Below are positions 24,838 through 33,774 of a stretch of DNA of 64,000 nt, piece after piece (position 1 is the first letter of the stretch; every line of letters starts with the position of its first letter). The stretch spans positions 216,773 through 280,772 of the forward strand of contig NZ_JAHKKG010000015.1 of assembly GCF_018829635.1 (NCBI RefSeq), in the 5' to 3' direction. The position numbers and the translations under genes were made by a program. The notes below the pieces were generated by a model. The model was not told the DNA's origin, ran no database searches, and saw only the letters and a program-made list of their open reading frames with translations. Source of the stretch: Paractinoplanes bogorensis. GTDB taxonomy: Bacteria > Actinomycetota > Actinomycetes > Mycobacteriales > Micromonosporaceae.

Positions 24838-26508
24838 CTAGCGGATCGTCGCCGTCGTCGAGAGGGTCGACTGGTCGATGTCGCTGGTCCGGGCGGTGAC
24901 CTTGAACGTCCACTCGCCCGCCGACGGGAGTGCGATGTCGCCCACGGCGTGGAAATCGGTGATCCGCAGCAACGGGATCTCGATCGGTTCGATTCCCTTC
25001 GACGGCAGCGCCGCCGTCGCACTCCACTCGACCACGGTCAGCGGCTTGTTGTCGGGCGTGTAGGCGTACAGGTGAATCGAATTGTTGCCGACCGTGGCCG
25101 GGAACACGTCGATCTGCAGCGCCATCTTGTCGTTGGTCAGCGTCTTGGTGATCGTGGTCGAGGCGGCCGCCGTGCTCGCCGCCTCGGCCGTGCGCGGCGG
25201 CGAGATCTGCACCAGCGCCGAGGTCACGCCGATGACGACGGCGGTGATGGCCAGCTCGACCCACACCACGCGCCGCAGGCTGCCGGGCGATTCCTCGGCC
25301 GCTTTCGACATGACCAGCTTGCGCGAGTACCAGGCCACGCCGAGCACGATGGCCACCAGGCCGACCTTGACCAGGATGAGCCGCCCGTACGTCGAATTGA
25401 TCAGCCCGTCGAGCGAGGACACCTCGATCAGCGCCTGGATCACGCCGGCCACGATCAGCGCCGCGACCGAGGTGGCGGCCCAGCGTGACCAGATCGGCAG
25501 GATGGCCCCGAGCTCGCGCCCGTCGGCCTTGCGCAGCAGGAAGCCGACCAGCATGACCAGCCCGCCCAGCCACACCGACATGGCGGCCAGGTGGATCGCG
25601 TCGACCACCACCGACACGCCGGCCACCGGGGACGCGGTCGGATGCCCGGTCAACGGCCAGGTGGCCAGCGCGGCCACCCCGAGCACGCCGAGCAGGGCCA
25701 GGTCGGTCTTGGAGTCGGCGCCGTTGCCGCGCAGCATCGGCCGCAGCAGCAGGGCGGCCGCGCAGATCACACCCAGGCGGACCAGCATGATCGCGCCGAA
25801 CGTGCTGCCGAGGACGTCGCGGAGATCCCCCACCCGTACGTCGAAGATCCCCGACCCGGTCGAGTAGGGCGCCTGCAACCACAGCGCGAGCAGCGTGCTG
25901 AACGCCACCAGGCCGACGCCGGTCCAGACCAGGCGGCCGGGACCGACCCGGCTCAGCCGGTGCGGCCAGAGCAGCGCGAGCACCAGCGTGGGCCCGACCA
26001 GCAGCACCAGACCGGCGTAGCCGAGATATTTGCCGACCGGGATGACCGCCCGTACGACCGGATCGACCTTGGTGTCGTCGACGGTGGCGGTCGGGGTGGC
26101 CGACGCGGCGCCGACCGAGTAGGTGAGGCTGCCGCCGACCGGGTGGCTGTCGGCCGAGAGCACGCGGTAGCTGACCAGGTAGGTGCCCCGGCCGCCGCCC
26201 GAGCGCAACGGGATCGACACCGTGCCGCCGTCGGCGGTGGGCTCGCCCTGGTCGGCGCGGGAGCCGTCGGGCGCGAGCACCTGGATCTTGCCGGAGAGCA
26301 GGGCCACCGACTCGCTGAAGTTGAGCGTGATCTTGTTCGGCGCATCGGGGACGATCGTGCCGTTACCCGGGTCACTGGCGACCAGCGCGGCGTGGGCACT
26401 GGCCGGAGCGGCAGGGCCCATCATCACCGCGAAAAAGCCGACCACCACCCCCGCGAAGGCCGCGAAAACGCGACAAACCCGGCGCCGATCAACACTCATG
26501 GGAGTCAT
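24838..26508 (-). CDS. CopC-CopD copper resistance/uptake fusion (YcnJ-like)
   Basis: A 556-residue protein. A signal peptide ends at ...APASA, so the mature chain begins HAALVASDPGNG, the N-terminal His of CopC that ligates Cu(II). The CopC beta-barrel (to about residue 150) contains SADSHPVGG with another ligand His. About eight transmembrane helices of the CopD domain follow (conserved HPTASPVAG and AIHLAAMSVWLGG), then an extracellular C-terminal domain. It likely takes up or buffers copper at the membrane. Start is ATG 26508 or ATG 26499; neither has a strong ribosome site. Divergent from a SigC-like sigma factor; SigC in M. tuberculosis controls copper acquisition, so the pairing is suggestive. 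Confidence 0.87.
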   Translation of the reverse strand: MTPMSVDRRRVCRVFAAFAGVVVGFFAVMMGPAAPASAHAALVASDPGNGTIVPDAPNKITLNFSESVALLSGKIQVLAPDGSRADQGEPTADGGTVSIPLRSGGGRGTYLVSYRVLSADSHPVGGSLTYSVGAASATPTATVDDTKVDPVVRAVIPVGKYLGYAGLVLLVGPTLVLALLWPHRLSRVGPGRLVWTGVGLVAFSTLLALWLQAPYSTGSGIFDVRVGDLRDVLGSTFGAIMLVRLGVICAAALLLRPMLRGNGADSKTDLALLGVLGVAALATWPLTGHPTASPVAGVSVVVDAIHLAAMSVWLGGLVMLVGFLLRKADGRELGAILPIWSRWAATSVAALIVAGVIQALIEVSSLDGLINSTYGRLILVKVGLVAIVLGVAWYSRKLVMSKAAEESPGSLRRVVWVELAITAVVIGVTSALVQISPPRTAEAASTAAASTTITKTLTNDKMALQIDVFPATVGNNSIHLYAYTPDNKPLTVVEWSATAALPSKGIEPIEIPLLRITDFHAVGDIALPSAGEWTFKVTARTSDIDQSTLSTTATIR

Positions 26509-26562
26509 GCTGCCCGATCGTGTCGACGACTGCCCACTCCGGGGGGCGTACGATGCTGGGCC

Positions 26563-27099
26563 ATGGACGGCCTGGACGAAACCACCGCGCTCGCCCTCGC
26601 CGCCCGGGCGGGAGATGCGGCCGCCACGGCGGCGTTCGTCCGAGCCACCCAGGCCGAGGTCTGGCGGTTCACCGCCGCCCTGGTCGACCCGGGTGCGGCC
26701 GACGACCTGACACAAGACACCTATCTTCGCGCGTTCAAGGCCCTGCCCGCGTTCGAGGCCCGCTCGACGGCCCGCACCTGGCTGCTCGGCATCGCCCGCC
26801 GCACCTGCGCCGACCATCTGCGCTCGGTGGTCCGCCGGCGCCGGCTCGACGCCAAGCTCGCGGCCGAGGCGTGGACGGCCTCGCCCTCGCCCGACCCGGC
26901 CCACCGGCTCACCACGGCCGACCTGCTGGGCCGGCTGAGTGACGAGCGACGCACCGCCTTCGTCCTGACCCAGGTCCTTGGACTCTCCTACGCCGAGGCC
27001 GCCGAGGTGGAGGATGTTCCGGTCGGCACGATCCGCTCCCGGGTCGCCCGGGCCCGCGACGAGCTGGTCACGGCCGTATCCCAGGCTCGCGCCGTCTAA
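26563..27099 (+). CDS. ECF sigma factor, SigC-like
   Basis: A 178-residue sigma factor with region 2 (ADDLTQDTYLRAFKALPAFE, ARSTARTWLLGIARRTCADH) and region 4 (LSYAEAAEVEDVPVGTIRSR). Stretches such as FVRATQAEVWRF, DDLTQ, ARSxARTWLL and LSYAEAA agree closely with mycobacterial SigC, which lacks an adjacent anti-sigma factor; none is adjacent here either. The ATG lies 54 bases from the divergent CopC-CopD gene. A role in copper homeostasis is inferred from that neighbour and from the SigC literature. The long open frame upstream (from 25591) is antisense to the copper gene and was not used. Confidence 0.87.
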   Translation: MDGLDETTALALAARAGDAAATAAFVRATQAEVWRFTAALVDPGAADDLTQDTYLRAFKALPAFEARSTARTWLLGIARRTCADHLRSVVRRRRLDAKLAAEAWTASPSPDPAHRLTTADLLGRLSDERRTAFVLTQVLGLSYAEAAEVEDVPVGTIRSRVARARDELVTAVSQARAV

Positions 27100-27176
27100 T
27101 CAGGTAATTCCCAGCCATTCCCCAGCACAATGAGGGGAACCGGCGGGACATTTGCTTCGACTAAACGGGCGTGACC

Positions 27177-27671
27177 ATGGACTTGACGCAGCAGCCGTCC
27201 CGGCTCTCGACGGCCTGGCCGTGGATCTCCACACTCGCGCGTCTGGGCCTGGCGGCGGTCTTCCTGATCGCCGGTGGGCTCAAGGTGACCGACCTGGCCG
27301 CCTCGGCGCGCGCGGTGAACGCGTACGAGCTGATGTCCTACGACACCGCCAAGGTGGTCGGGGCCGTTCAGCCGTTCCTGGAGATCGCACTCGGCCTGCT
27401 CCTGCTGATCGGTATCGCAACCCGGCTCATCGCGGCGATTGCCGCGGTGCTGCTGCTGATCTTCATCGGCGGCATCATCTGGGCCTGGTCGCAGGGGCTG
27501 CAGATCGACTGCGGCTGTTTCAGCAAGGGCGGGGCGCTGACCGGTGGCCGCACCGCCGAGTACGGCCTGGACATCCTGCGTGATGTGGGGTTCCTCGCAC
27601 TGGCGGGCATTCTGCTGTGGAAGCCGCGGTCCAAGTTCTCGGTCGACGGGCTTCTGATGGGGGATCGATGA
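27177..27671 (+). CDS. MauE/DoxX-family membrane redox protein
   Basis: A 164-residue protein with four transmembrane helices. It carries ARLGLAAVFLIAGGLKVTD, typical of the MauE/DoxX group, and a periplasmic-side DCGCFSKGG with a Cys-x-Cys pair that suggests thiol redox function. GTG 27171 would add two residues. Its stop overlaps the ATG of the next gene (ATGA), which encodes a membrane-anchored thioredoxin-fold protein, so the two probably form an extracytoplasmic thiol-oxidation pair, the MauE-like protein passing electrons to or from the membrane. Confidence 0.85.
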   Translation: MDLTQQPSRLSTAWPWISTLARLGLAAVFLIAGGLKVTDLAASARAVNAYELMSYDTAKVVGAVQPFLEIALGLLLLIGIATRLIAAIAAVLLLIFIGGIIWAWSQGLQIDCGCFSKGGALTGGRTAEYGLDILRDVGFLALAGILLWKPRSKFSVDGLLMGDR

Positions 27672-28420
27672 GTAAGGGCAACAGGGGACGCGACCGCGCG
27701 GCCGCCAAGCGGATCGTCGAGCAGCAGAAGGCGGCCGAGCGACGCCGCCGGGTGACGATCTGGACCACCGTCGGCGTCGTCGCCGTGCTGCTGATCGCCG
27801 GCCTCGTCGGCTGGGGCGTGCTGGCCAACCAGAACAAGAAGACCGAGGCGTCGCAAGTCAACACGCCCAGTGTGGCGGTCGACGAGGGCACGGCGTTCGC
27901 GGTCGGCACCGGTCCGGTGACGGTCGACATCTACGAAGACTTCATGTGCCCGATCTGCCACGAGTTCGAGAAGCAGACCGGGTCCACGATCACGCAGATG
28001 GTGACCGACAAGAAGATCACCGTGCGCTACCACCCGGTGTCCATCCTGGACCGGGCCTCGAACGGCACGCAGTATTCGACCCGCGCGGCCGGGGCGGCGG
28101 CCGCCGCGGCGGTCGGCGGCAAGTTCCTCGAGTATCACCAGGTGCTCTTCGACAACCAGCCCGAAGAGAACAGCGACGGGCTCGACAACGCCAAGCTGAT
28201 CGAGCTGGGCACGTCGGTCGGGCTCGGTGACACGTTCGCCCAGGCGGTCAACAACAAGACGTACGACTCGTGGGCGACCAAGGTCACCGAGACGTTCTCG
28301 TCCCGCGGCTACGACGGCACCCCGACCATCGTCGTGAACGGCAAGAAGGTCGAGGGGCCGAACAACACGCTGCCCACCACCGAGGTGTTCACCCAGGCCG
28401 TCACGTCGGCCGCCGGGTGA
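27668..28420 (+). CDS. Membrane-anchored DsbA-like thioredoxin-fold oxidoreductase
   Basis: A 250-residue protein with a basic cytoplasmic start (about 1-29), one transmembrane helix (about 31-53) and an extracytoplasmic DsbA-like thioredoxin domain. The active site is C94-P-I-C97 in EDFMCPICHEF; the cis-proline loop is GYDGTPTIVVNG. It would form or isomerise disulfides in exported proteins. Overlaps the MauE-like gene upstream (ATGA) and the membrane protein downstream (GTGA), so all three are one operon. Confidence 0.9.
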   Translation: MSKGNRGRDRAAAKRIVEQQKAAERRRRVTIWTTVGVVAVLLIAGLVGWGVLANQNKKTEASQVNTPSVAVDEGTAFAVGTGPVTVDIYEDFMCPICHEFEKQTGSTITQMVTDKKITVRYHPVSILDRASNGTQYSTRAAGAAAAAAVGGKFLEYHQVLFDNQPEENSDGLDNAKLIELGTSVGLGDTFAQAVNNKTYDSWATKVTETFSSRGYDGTPTIVVNGKKVEGPNNTLPTTEVFTQAVTSAAG

Positions 28421-29397
28421 GACGGCTCACGCTGATCGTGGCGGTGGCCGGGGCCGCACTGGTCCCGGCCACCCCCGCGTTCGCGCACGGTGGGGACATT
28501 CCGGGCGCAACGTCGTACCGCTCCGCCGTCACCTCGACCACTCTGGACGACGTGCGCGTCCGGTCCGTCGAGGCCGGGGCGCGGCTCGAACTGACCAACG
28601 ACACCGGGCACTCGGTCGAGATCCTCGGGTACGCCGGCGAGCCCTACCTGGATGTACGGGCCGACGGCACCTGGCAGAACGTCAACTCGCCGGCGGCGTA
28701 CGTGAACGAGACGCTCGCCGGTGACGTCGTGCCCCCGGCCGGCGCCGACGTCACCGCGCCGCCGTCCTGGCGCAAGATCTCCGGCTCGACCACGGTGCGG
28801 TGGCACGACCAGCGCACCCAGTGGCGCGGCGACGGCCGGCCCCCGCAGGCGATCGCCGACCCGTCGCACAGCCACCGTCTGAGCGAGTGGTCGGTGCCGC
28901 TGCGGGTGCAGACCACGCCGTACGAGATCCGCGGCACCCTCGATTGGGAACCGCCCCCGGTGGCGTGGATGTGGTGGGCGGGCGCGGTCCTGGCCGGTCT
29001 CGCGGCGGCGACCCTGGCCCATCGGTGGCCCGCGTCCGTACGGGCAATCGCTCTTCTCGCCGGTCTGGCCCCTCTCGCGTACGCGGGAATGCGTGTCCTC
29101 GACGGTGAGACACCGCCCCCGGTGCTGATCCTGGCCGGGCTGCTGGGTCTGGCCGCGGTGTGGCGGCATCCGCCGTTCTTCCTGGCGCTGTCGGGGGCCG
29201 TGGTGGCGTTGTTCGGCGGTTTCAACGAGACGCGCATCTTCTTCGCCGCGGTGACCGCGACCGTCGGCCCGGGCTGGTTGGCCCGGCTGGCCGTGACGCT
29301 CGCGCTCGGCCTGGGCGCGGGCATGGCCCTCACCGGGGTGCTGCGCATGCGGGCCGCCGTGCCGGCCGTCGCACCGGATCCGGTTTCCGTTTCGTAA
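28417..29397 (+). CDS. Exported multi-spanning membrane protein of unknown function
   Basis: A 326-residue protein with a signal peptide ending ATPAFA, so the mature chain would start with His-Gly-Gly (HGGDIPGATSY). An extracytoplasmic domain of about 150 residues follows, containing several His and Trp (for example WHDQRTQW, DPSHSHRLSEW), then about seven transmembrane helices. GTG 28417 overlaps the previous stop (GTGA). A mature N-terminal His is reminiscent of CopC-type copper ligands, and the operon lies 1.3 kb from the CopC-CopD gene; a metal-related role is a guess. I do not recognise a named family. Confidence 0.75.
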   Translation: MRRLTLIVAVAGAALVPATPAFAHGGDIPGATSYRSAVTSTTLDDVRVRSVEAGARLELTNDTGHSVEILGYAGEPYLDVRADGTWQNVNSPAAYVNETLAGDVVPPAGADVTAPPSWRKISGSTTVRWHDQRTQWRGDGRPPQAIADPSHSHRLSEWSVPLRVQTTPYEIRGTLDWEPPPVAWMWWAGAVLAGLAAATLAHRWPASVRAIALLAGLAPLAYAGMRVLDGETPPPVLILAGLLGLAAVWRHPPFFLALSGAVVALFGGFNETRIFFAAVTATVGPGWLARLAVTLALGLGAGMALTGVLRMRAAVPAVAPDPVSVS

Positions 29398-29441
29398 CAC
29401 CTTTCGGCGCTGTTTCACGGCGGCGGTCTAGTGTCAACACC

Positions 29442-29918
29442 ATGACTGAGACCGTCCGACTCGCCGCCGGAGACCCGGCGCCCGACTTCAGCCTGCCGAC
29501 CGACAACGGCGACCGGCTCACCCTCAAGGACCTGCGCGGACGCAAGGTCGTGCTCTACGCCTACCCGGCCGCCATGACCCCCGGCTGCACCACCCAGGCG
29601 TGTGACTTCCGTGACTCGCTGGCCTCGCTGCAGGCCGCGGGCTACGAGGTGATCGGCATCTCCCCCGACACCCCGGCCAAGCTGGCCAAGTTCCGCGAGC
29701 ACGACGCCATCACGTTCCCCCTGGTCAGCGACGAGGACAAGAGCGTCCTGAACGCGTACGGGGCGTACGGGGAGAAGCAGAACTACGGCAAGACCTACAT
29801 GGGGGTGATCCGCTCGACCTTCGTCATCGACGAGAACGGCGTGATCGAGCGGGCCCTCTACAACGTCAAGGCCACCGGCCACGTCGCGAAGCTGCGGCGC
29901 GACCTCGGGATCGACTGA
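29442..29918 (+). CDS. bcp: Thioredoxin-dependent peroxiredoxin, Bcp/PrxQ type
   Basis: A 158-residue cytosolic peroxiredoxin that reduces hydrogen peroxide and organic peroxides using thioredoxin. The peroxidatic Cys49 lies in TPGCTTQACDFRD with the resolving Cys54 five residues later, the PrxQ arrangement. Family segments PDFSLPTDNG and GVIRSTFVIDENG are present and the length is normal. ATG 29442 gives the expected N-terminus. Separate from the upstream operon by 44 bases. Confidence 0.93.
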   Translation: MTETVRLAAGDPAPDFSLPTDNGDRLTLKDLRGRKVVLYAYPAAMTPGCTTQACDFRDSLASLQAAGYEVIGISPDTPAKLAKFREHDAITFPLVSDEDKSVLNAYGAYGEKQNYGKTYMGVIRSTFVIDENGVIERALYNVKATGHVAKLRRDLGID

Positions 29919-30077
29919 AATCCTCAGGTCATTCCCCGGGCGGGCGATGTCTCTGGCAAGACCCCCTGCGGGATCCCGGACCCACGGCGGCTGTCACGCG
30001 GCTCGATCCGCGAGGCGGCCGCCGTGCTGCGTGCAGCCCCTCGTCCGGGAAGCGTTTAGACTGGGGACGCAATTCTG

Positions 30078-30164
30078 GCGGGAGTGGCGTAATAGGCAGC
30101 CGCGCGGGTTTTAGGTGCCCGTGCCCGAGAGGGCGTGGGGGTTCAAGTCCCCCCTTCCGCACCA
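30078..30164 (+). tRNA. tRNA-Leu (anticodon TAG)
   Basis: Acceptor arm GCGGGAG pairs with CTTCCGC and CCA is encoded. The anticodon stem CGGGT/GCCCG encloses TTTAGGT, giving anticodon TAG. A long variable arm (TGCCCGAGAGGGCG region), typical of leucine tRNAs, and a T arm GGGGG TTCAAGT CCCCC are present; 87 bases in all. Confidence 0.93.
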
Positions 30165-30193
30165 CACAGAGGCGGCTGGGCGAGGATTCCCGC

Positions 30194-30715
30194 ATGGGAA
30201 TCGAGTTCGTGCTGGATCCGCCGCTCACCGACGACCTCCGGGCGAGCATCGTCGCGCTCTGGGTCGAGGTCACCAACGCCGGCGGGGCGGTCGGTTTCGT
30301 CGCACCAGTCACGCCGGCTCAGGTCACGCCGGTCGCCGGGGCCGCGCTGGCCGGGGTCAGCGAGGGCGTCGATCACCTGCTGGCCGGCTTCGACGACGGT
30401 GAGCTGGTCGCGCTGCTGTTCGTGGTGAGCAACCGGTTCGAGCTCAAGGAGCACTGGCGGGTGCTCAAACGGGTCATGGTCACGCCCAAGTACCAGGGCC
30501 GTGGCTACGGCGCCGCGCTGATGCGGGAGGCGGCGACGGTCGGCCGGGCTCTGGGACTGGACGCGCTGCAGGTCACCGTGCGGGGCGGCGCCGGCACCGA
30601 GAAGTTCTACGAACGCCTCGGCTACCGCGAGACCGGCCGCACACCCGGGGCCCTCCGCGTGGCCCCGGGCGACGATCGCGACGAGTTCTATATGTGGTTA
30701 CCGCTCACCGACTGA
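30194..30715 (+). CDS. GNAT-family N-acetyltransferase
   Basis: A 173-residue protein with the acetyl-CoA-binding motif A of GNAT enzymes (RVMVTPKYQGRGYGAALMREA, about 96-116; the pyrophosphate loop is Q-G-R-G-Y-G) and motif B (GAGTEKFYERLGYRETG). The acceptor substrate cannot be told. It starts 30 bases after tRNA-Leu and precedes the MFS exporter but is separated from it by a regulatory region, so is probably its own unit. Confidence 0.85.
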   Translation: MGIEFVLDPPLTDDLRASIVALWVEVTNAGGAVGFVAPVTPAQVTPVAGAALAGVSEGVDHLLAGFDDGELVALLFVVSNRFELKEHWRVLKRVMVTPKYQGRGYGAALMREAATVGRALGLDALQVTVRGGAGTEKFYERLGYRETGRTPGALRVAPGDDRDEFYMWLPLTD

Positions 30716-30732
30716 GCTACTGCCGATGTGAC

Positions 30733-30792
30733 GTAAGCGACCGTTTACTTATGCCCTCGACGGTCGAATAATAAGTCAGCAAGCGTTTACTT
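30733..30792. promoter_or_regulatory. Repeated operator-like motif upstream of the MFS exporter
   Basis: CGTTTACTT occurs at 30742-30750 and again at 30784-30792, 42 bases (four helical turns) apart, and the first copy is part of an inverted GTAAGCG..CGTTTAC arrangement starting at 30733. This is the form of a two-site operator for a dimeric regulator of a drug exporter. No regulator gene is adjacent. Confidence 0.45.
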
Positions 30793-30813
30793 CTAGCGTC
30801 GGGGAAGTTCGTC

Positions 30814-32295
30814 ATGACGGAAACGATCGAAGCGCCCGGGTCCCGGCCCAAGGGCGGCGGAATGCTCGTCCTCTATCTGGCGCTGGGCGGTCTCGCGTTC
30901 GCGGTGCTGCAGTCGCTGGTGTCGCCGGCCCTGTCGACCATCGGGCGCGAGCTGAACGTGTCGACCAGCGACGTCAGCTGGGTCGTGACGGCCTACCTGC
31001 TGTCGGCCTCGGTGCTGACCCCGATCCTGGGCCGGCTCGGCGACATGGCCGGCAAGCGCAAGGTGCTGATCGGCGTCCTGGCCATCCTCGCCGTCGGCAC
31101 CATCGTCTCGGCGCTGGCGCCCAACCTGACCGTCCTGATCGTCGGCCGGGTGCTCCAGGGCGCGGCGGGCGCGATCCTGCCGCTGTCGATCGGCATGGTC
31201 CGCGACGAACTGCCGCGCGAGCGGGTCGCCACCACGGTCGGCCTGATCTCGGCCATCTTCGGTGTCGGCGCCGGCATCGGCATCGTCGCCGCGGGCCCGA
31301 TCGTCGAGCACCTGTCCTGGCACTGGTTGTTCTGGCTGCCGCTCGTGCTCGTCGTCATCGCCCTGATCGGCGCGGTCTTCGGCATGAAGGAATCGCCCGT
31401 ACGCACTCCCGGCAAGCTCGACGTGCTCGGCGCCACCATCCTGTCGGTGTCGCTGGTCGCGCTGTTGCTGGCGATCAGCAAGGGCCAGTCGTGGGGCTGG
31501 GGTGAGTTCAACACCATCGGCCTGCTCGCGGTCGGCGTGGTCGGCCTGGTCGCCTTCGTGCTGGTCGAACTGCGGGTCAAGGAGCCGCTGATCGACATGA
31601 AGCTGATGCGGATCCGCGGCGTGTGGGCCACCGACCTGGTCGCGCTGATCCTCGGCTTCGCCATGTTCGGCACGTTCCTGCTGGTCCCGACGCTGCTGCA
31701 GCTGCCCGAGGCGACCGGCTACGGCTTTGGCAAGTCGGTCTCGCAGGCCGGGCTGTTCCTGCTGCCCACCGTCGTCATGATGGTCGTGTTCGGCCCGCTG
31801 GCCGGCATCCTCAACCGCAAGTTCGGCCCGAAGCTCCCGATGTTCCTGGGCGCGATCTTCGTGGTCGCCGCGTTCACCCTGCCCGCCGTCGCGCACGGGC
31901 AGATCTGGCAGGTCCTCGCGTCCGGCATCCTGACCGGCGCGGGCATCGGCTTCGCCTTCGCGGCGATGTCCAACGCGATCATCGAAGCCGTGCCCGCGGC
32001 CCAGACCGGTGAGGCCACGAGCGTCAACACCATTGCCCGTACGATCGGCAGCTCCATCGGCACCGCCGTGGTCGCCGCCGTGATCACGTCGAACACCACG
32101 CCGCAGGGCCTGCCCACGGACGCCGCCTTCACCGACGGCTTCTGGGTCTGCGCCGCGGTCGCCGTGCTGGCCGTGGTGGCCGCGCTCGCCCTGCCCCGCG
32201 CCCACAAGCGCCACGAGGAGGCCGAGGCCACCGGCGTCGACGACCTGCCGCCCGAGCCCGACGAGATCCACCTGCTGCACCGCTCGAACGCCTGA
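30814..32295 (+). CDS. MFS exporter, DHA2 (EmrB/QacA) type
   Basis: A 493-residue membrane protein with about 14 transmembrane helices. The MFS motif A appears after helix 2 (GRLGDMAGKRKVL) and the antiporter motif C-like stretch IFGVGAGIGIVAAGPIVEH in helix 5, as in proton-coupled multidrug exporters. It should export toxic or secondary-metabolite compounds. It is preceded by a repeated operator-like motif and followed by a strong terminator. The true substrate cannot be told from sequence. Confidence 0.9.
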   Translation: MTETIEAPGSRPKGGGMLVLYLALGGLAFAVLQSLVSPALSTIGRELNVSTSDVSWVVTAYLLSASVLTPILGRLGDMAGKRKVLIGVLAILAVGTIVSALAPNLTVLIVGRVLQGAAGAILPLSIGMVRDELPRERVATTVGLISAIFGVGAGIGIVAAGPIVEHLSWHWLFWLPLVLVVIALIGAVFGMKESPVRTPGKLDVLGATILSVSLVALLLAISKGQSWGWGEFNTIGLLAVGVVGLVAFVLVELRVKEPLIDMKLMRIRGVWATDLVALILGFAMFGTFLLVPTLLQLPEATGYGFGKSVSQAGLFLLPTVVMMVVFGPLAGILNRKFGPKLPMFLGAIFVVAAFTLPAVAHGQIWQVLASGILTGAGIGFAFAAMSNAIIEAVPAAQTGEATSVNTIARTIGSSIGTAVVAAVITSNTTPQGLPTDAAFTDGFWVCAAVAVLAVVAALALPRAHKRHEEAEATGVDDLPPEPDEIHLLHRSNA

Positions 32296-32310
32296 CGCTC
32301 CACGGCAACA

Positions 32311-32342
32311 AAACGGCCCGCATCACGTGATGCGGGCCGTTT
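32311..32342. terminator. Bidirectional terminator between MFS and surface-protein genes
   Basis: A perfect 32-base palindrome: AAACGGCCCGCATCAC and its complement ending GTTT, located between two convergent genes. Confidence 0.85.
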
Positions 32343-32355
32343 CCGTGTTGTCAGG

Positions 32356-33516
32356 TCAGGACGTGAAGTGCATGCGACGGCGTCGCACCAGCAGGACCAG
32401 GACCGCCCCCGCGACGAGCAGCAGCAAACCGCCGCCCAGCACAGCGCCGGTCGGGGCGCCGGTGATCGGGAGGCTGCCACCGCCGTTGTCGTCGCCGTCC
32501 GCGTCGCCCGGCACGGTGGCTGTCGGCGACGCGCTCGGCGTGGCACTGGGCGAGCCGCCACCCGGCGGCGGGCTGGGCTGCGGCGTCGTGGTCGTCACCG
32601 TGTACTGCTTCGTGAACGTGGCGGTGACCGGCTCGCCGTAGCCCACGGCCGGCGTGATCGGCTGCGTGCCGTCCGCCGTGAAGACCACGCCCGGGGTGAT
32701 CGCGTGCGGGGCGCTCACCGTGACCTTGGTCGGCACGCCGGCCTTGGTCGACAGAATGAACGGGAACCCGCCCCCGTTGACCACCTCGGTGATCAGCCAG
32801 GTGCCGCCCGAGTAGCGGCTGTCGGTCACCGCGTAGCCGTCCTCGATCTTCAGGTCGAGTTCGCCGCCCGGAGCGTGCACCGACAGCACGGGCGCGTCGT
32901 TGAACGAGCCCTCCTCGAACGTCACCTCGCGCCGCGGCTCGGTCCGGCTCCCTTCGCGGATCAGGAAGTCGTACACCTTCTTGATCACGGCGTACTCGTT
33001 CTCGTTGCCCAGGCCCGCCCCCGCCCGCCACGGGTTGAGCGTGACCCGGTTGGTCGAGTGCCAGAGCGCCGCCTGCGTACCCATCCGGAGCAGCTGATCG
33101 ACGGTCGCCGTCGACGCACCCGCGGGCACCTTGACCCCGGCGTCGGCGATCAGCGTGGCGCGGTCGCTCGACGGGAAGCCACGGTCGAGCGTCCACTGGA
33201 CGGCGGTCAGGTTGCCGACCCCGCTGTCGCGCCAGGCCTGGCTGGTGTAGTCGTCGTCCGCCGGCAGCGCGCCCGCGAACCCGAGCGAGAACGCCGGCAC
33301 GACCTGACCACCGTCGACCGTCATCTCGAGGCCGCGGACCACCGTCGCCTTGCCGCCCAGCATCAGCGTGCGCGACGAGCCGTCGGGCCGGGCGACCGCG
33401 GTGAGCTCCTCTTCGTCAGCCGCCAGCGCCGGAGCCGCCGACCCCAGCAACAGGCCGGCCCCAGCCACGAACACCGGAACGACCCGGCCCCACCGTCGAT
33501 TGATGAGCCTCAACAT
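32356..33516 (-). CDS. Sortase-anchored surface protein with TQxA-type thioester-like domain lacking its cysteine
   Basis: A 386-residue surface protein: signal peptide (1-32), a domain of about 190 residues with the TQxA signature (T147-Q148-A-A-LWH), a beta-sandwich region, a Pro/Ser/Thr-rich stalk, and a wall-sorting signal LPITG (349-353) followed by a hydrophobic helix and RRRR. Thioester domains normally cross-link a Cys near the N-terminus to this Gln; here no cysteine exists in the whole protein and the expected site reads PAFSL, with Ser77 where Cys is usual. The domain has thus either lost covalent adhesion or uses another chemistry. Ends at the shared terminator with the MFS gene. 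Confidence 0.82.
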   Translation of the reverse strand: MLRLINRRWGRVVPVFVAGAGLLLGSAAPALAADEEELTAVARPDGSSRTLMLGGKATVVRGLEMTVDGGQVVPAFSLGFAGALPADDDYTSQAWRDSGVGNLTAVQWTLDRGFPSSDRATLIADAGVKVPAGASTATVDQLLRMGTQAALWHSTNRVTLNPWRAGAGLGNENEYAVIKKVYDFLIREGSRTEPRREVTFEEGSFNDAPVLSVHAPGGELDLKIEDGYAVTDSRYSGGTWLITEVVNGGGFPFILSTKAGVPTKVTVSAPHAITPGVVFTADGTQPITPAVGYGEPVTATFTKQYTVTTTTPQPSPPPGGGSPSATPSASPTATVPGDADGDDNGGGSLPITGAPTGAVLGGGLLLLVAGAVLVLLVRRRRMHFTS

Positions 33517-33774
33517 GAATCTTCTCCCCGTGCCGACGCATGTGCCGCGGCATTATCAACCACCCGCAGGCGCCCTGTCAGCCCCACACTCTCCCAGGCG
33601 ACTCCCGGACCGGCGTCCGCGCATCGATCGTTCATTCAGAAGATCAATTCAGGCGGCGAACCATCAAGATCAAGTTCATCCGGTCCCAGCGGGGTGGTGG
33701 GTGACAGACCGTCGCTCCCGCGGGGACCGCGCCGTGCCTCGCTGGCCGCTGGCGCGTCCAGAACGCGAGGCGCG

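Noticed and set aside
25591..26562. Upstream extension of the SigC-like frame
   Set aside because: It is antisense to CopC-CopD and has shadow-frame composition; ATG 26563 begins the sigma domain.
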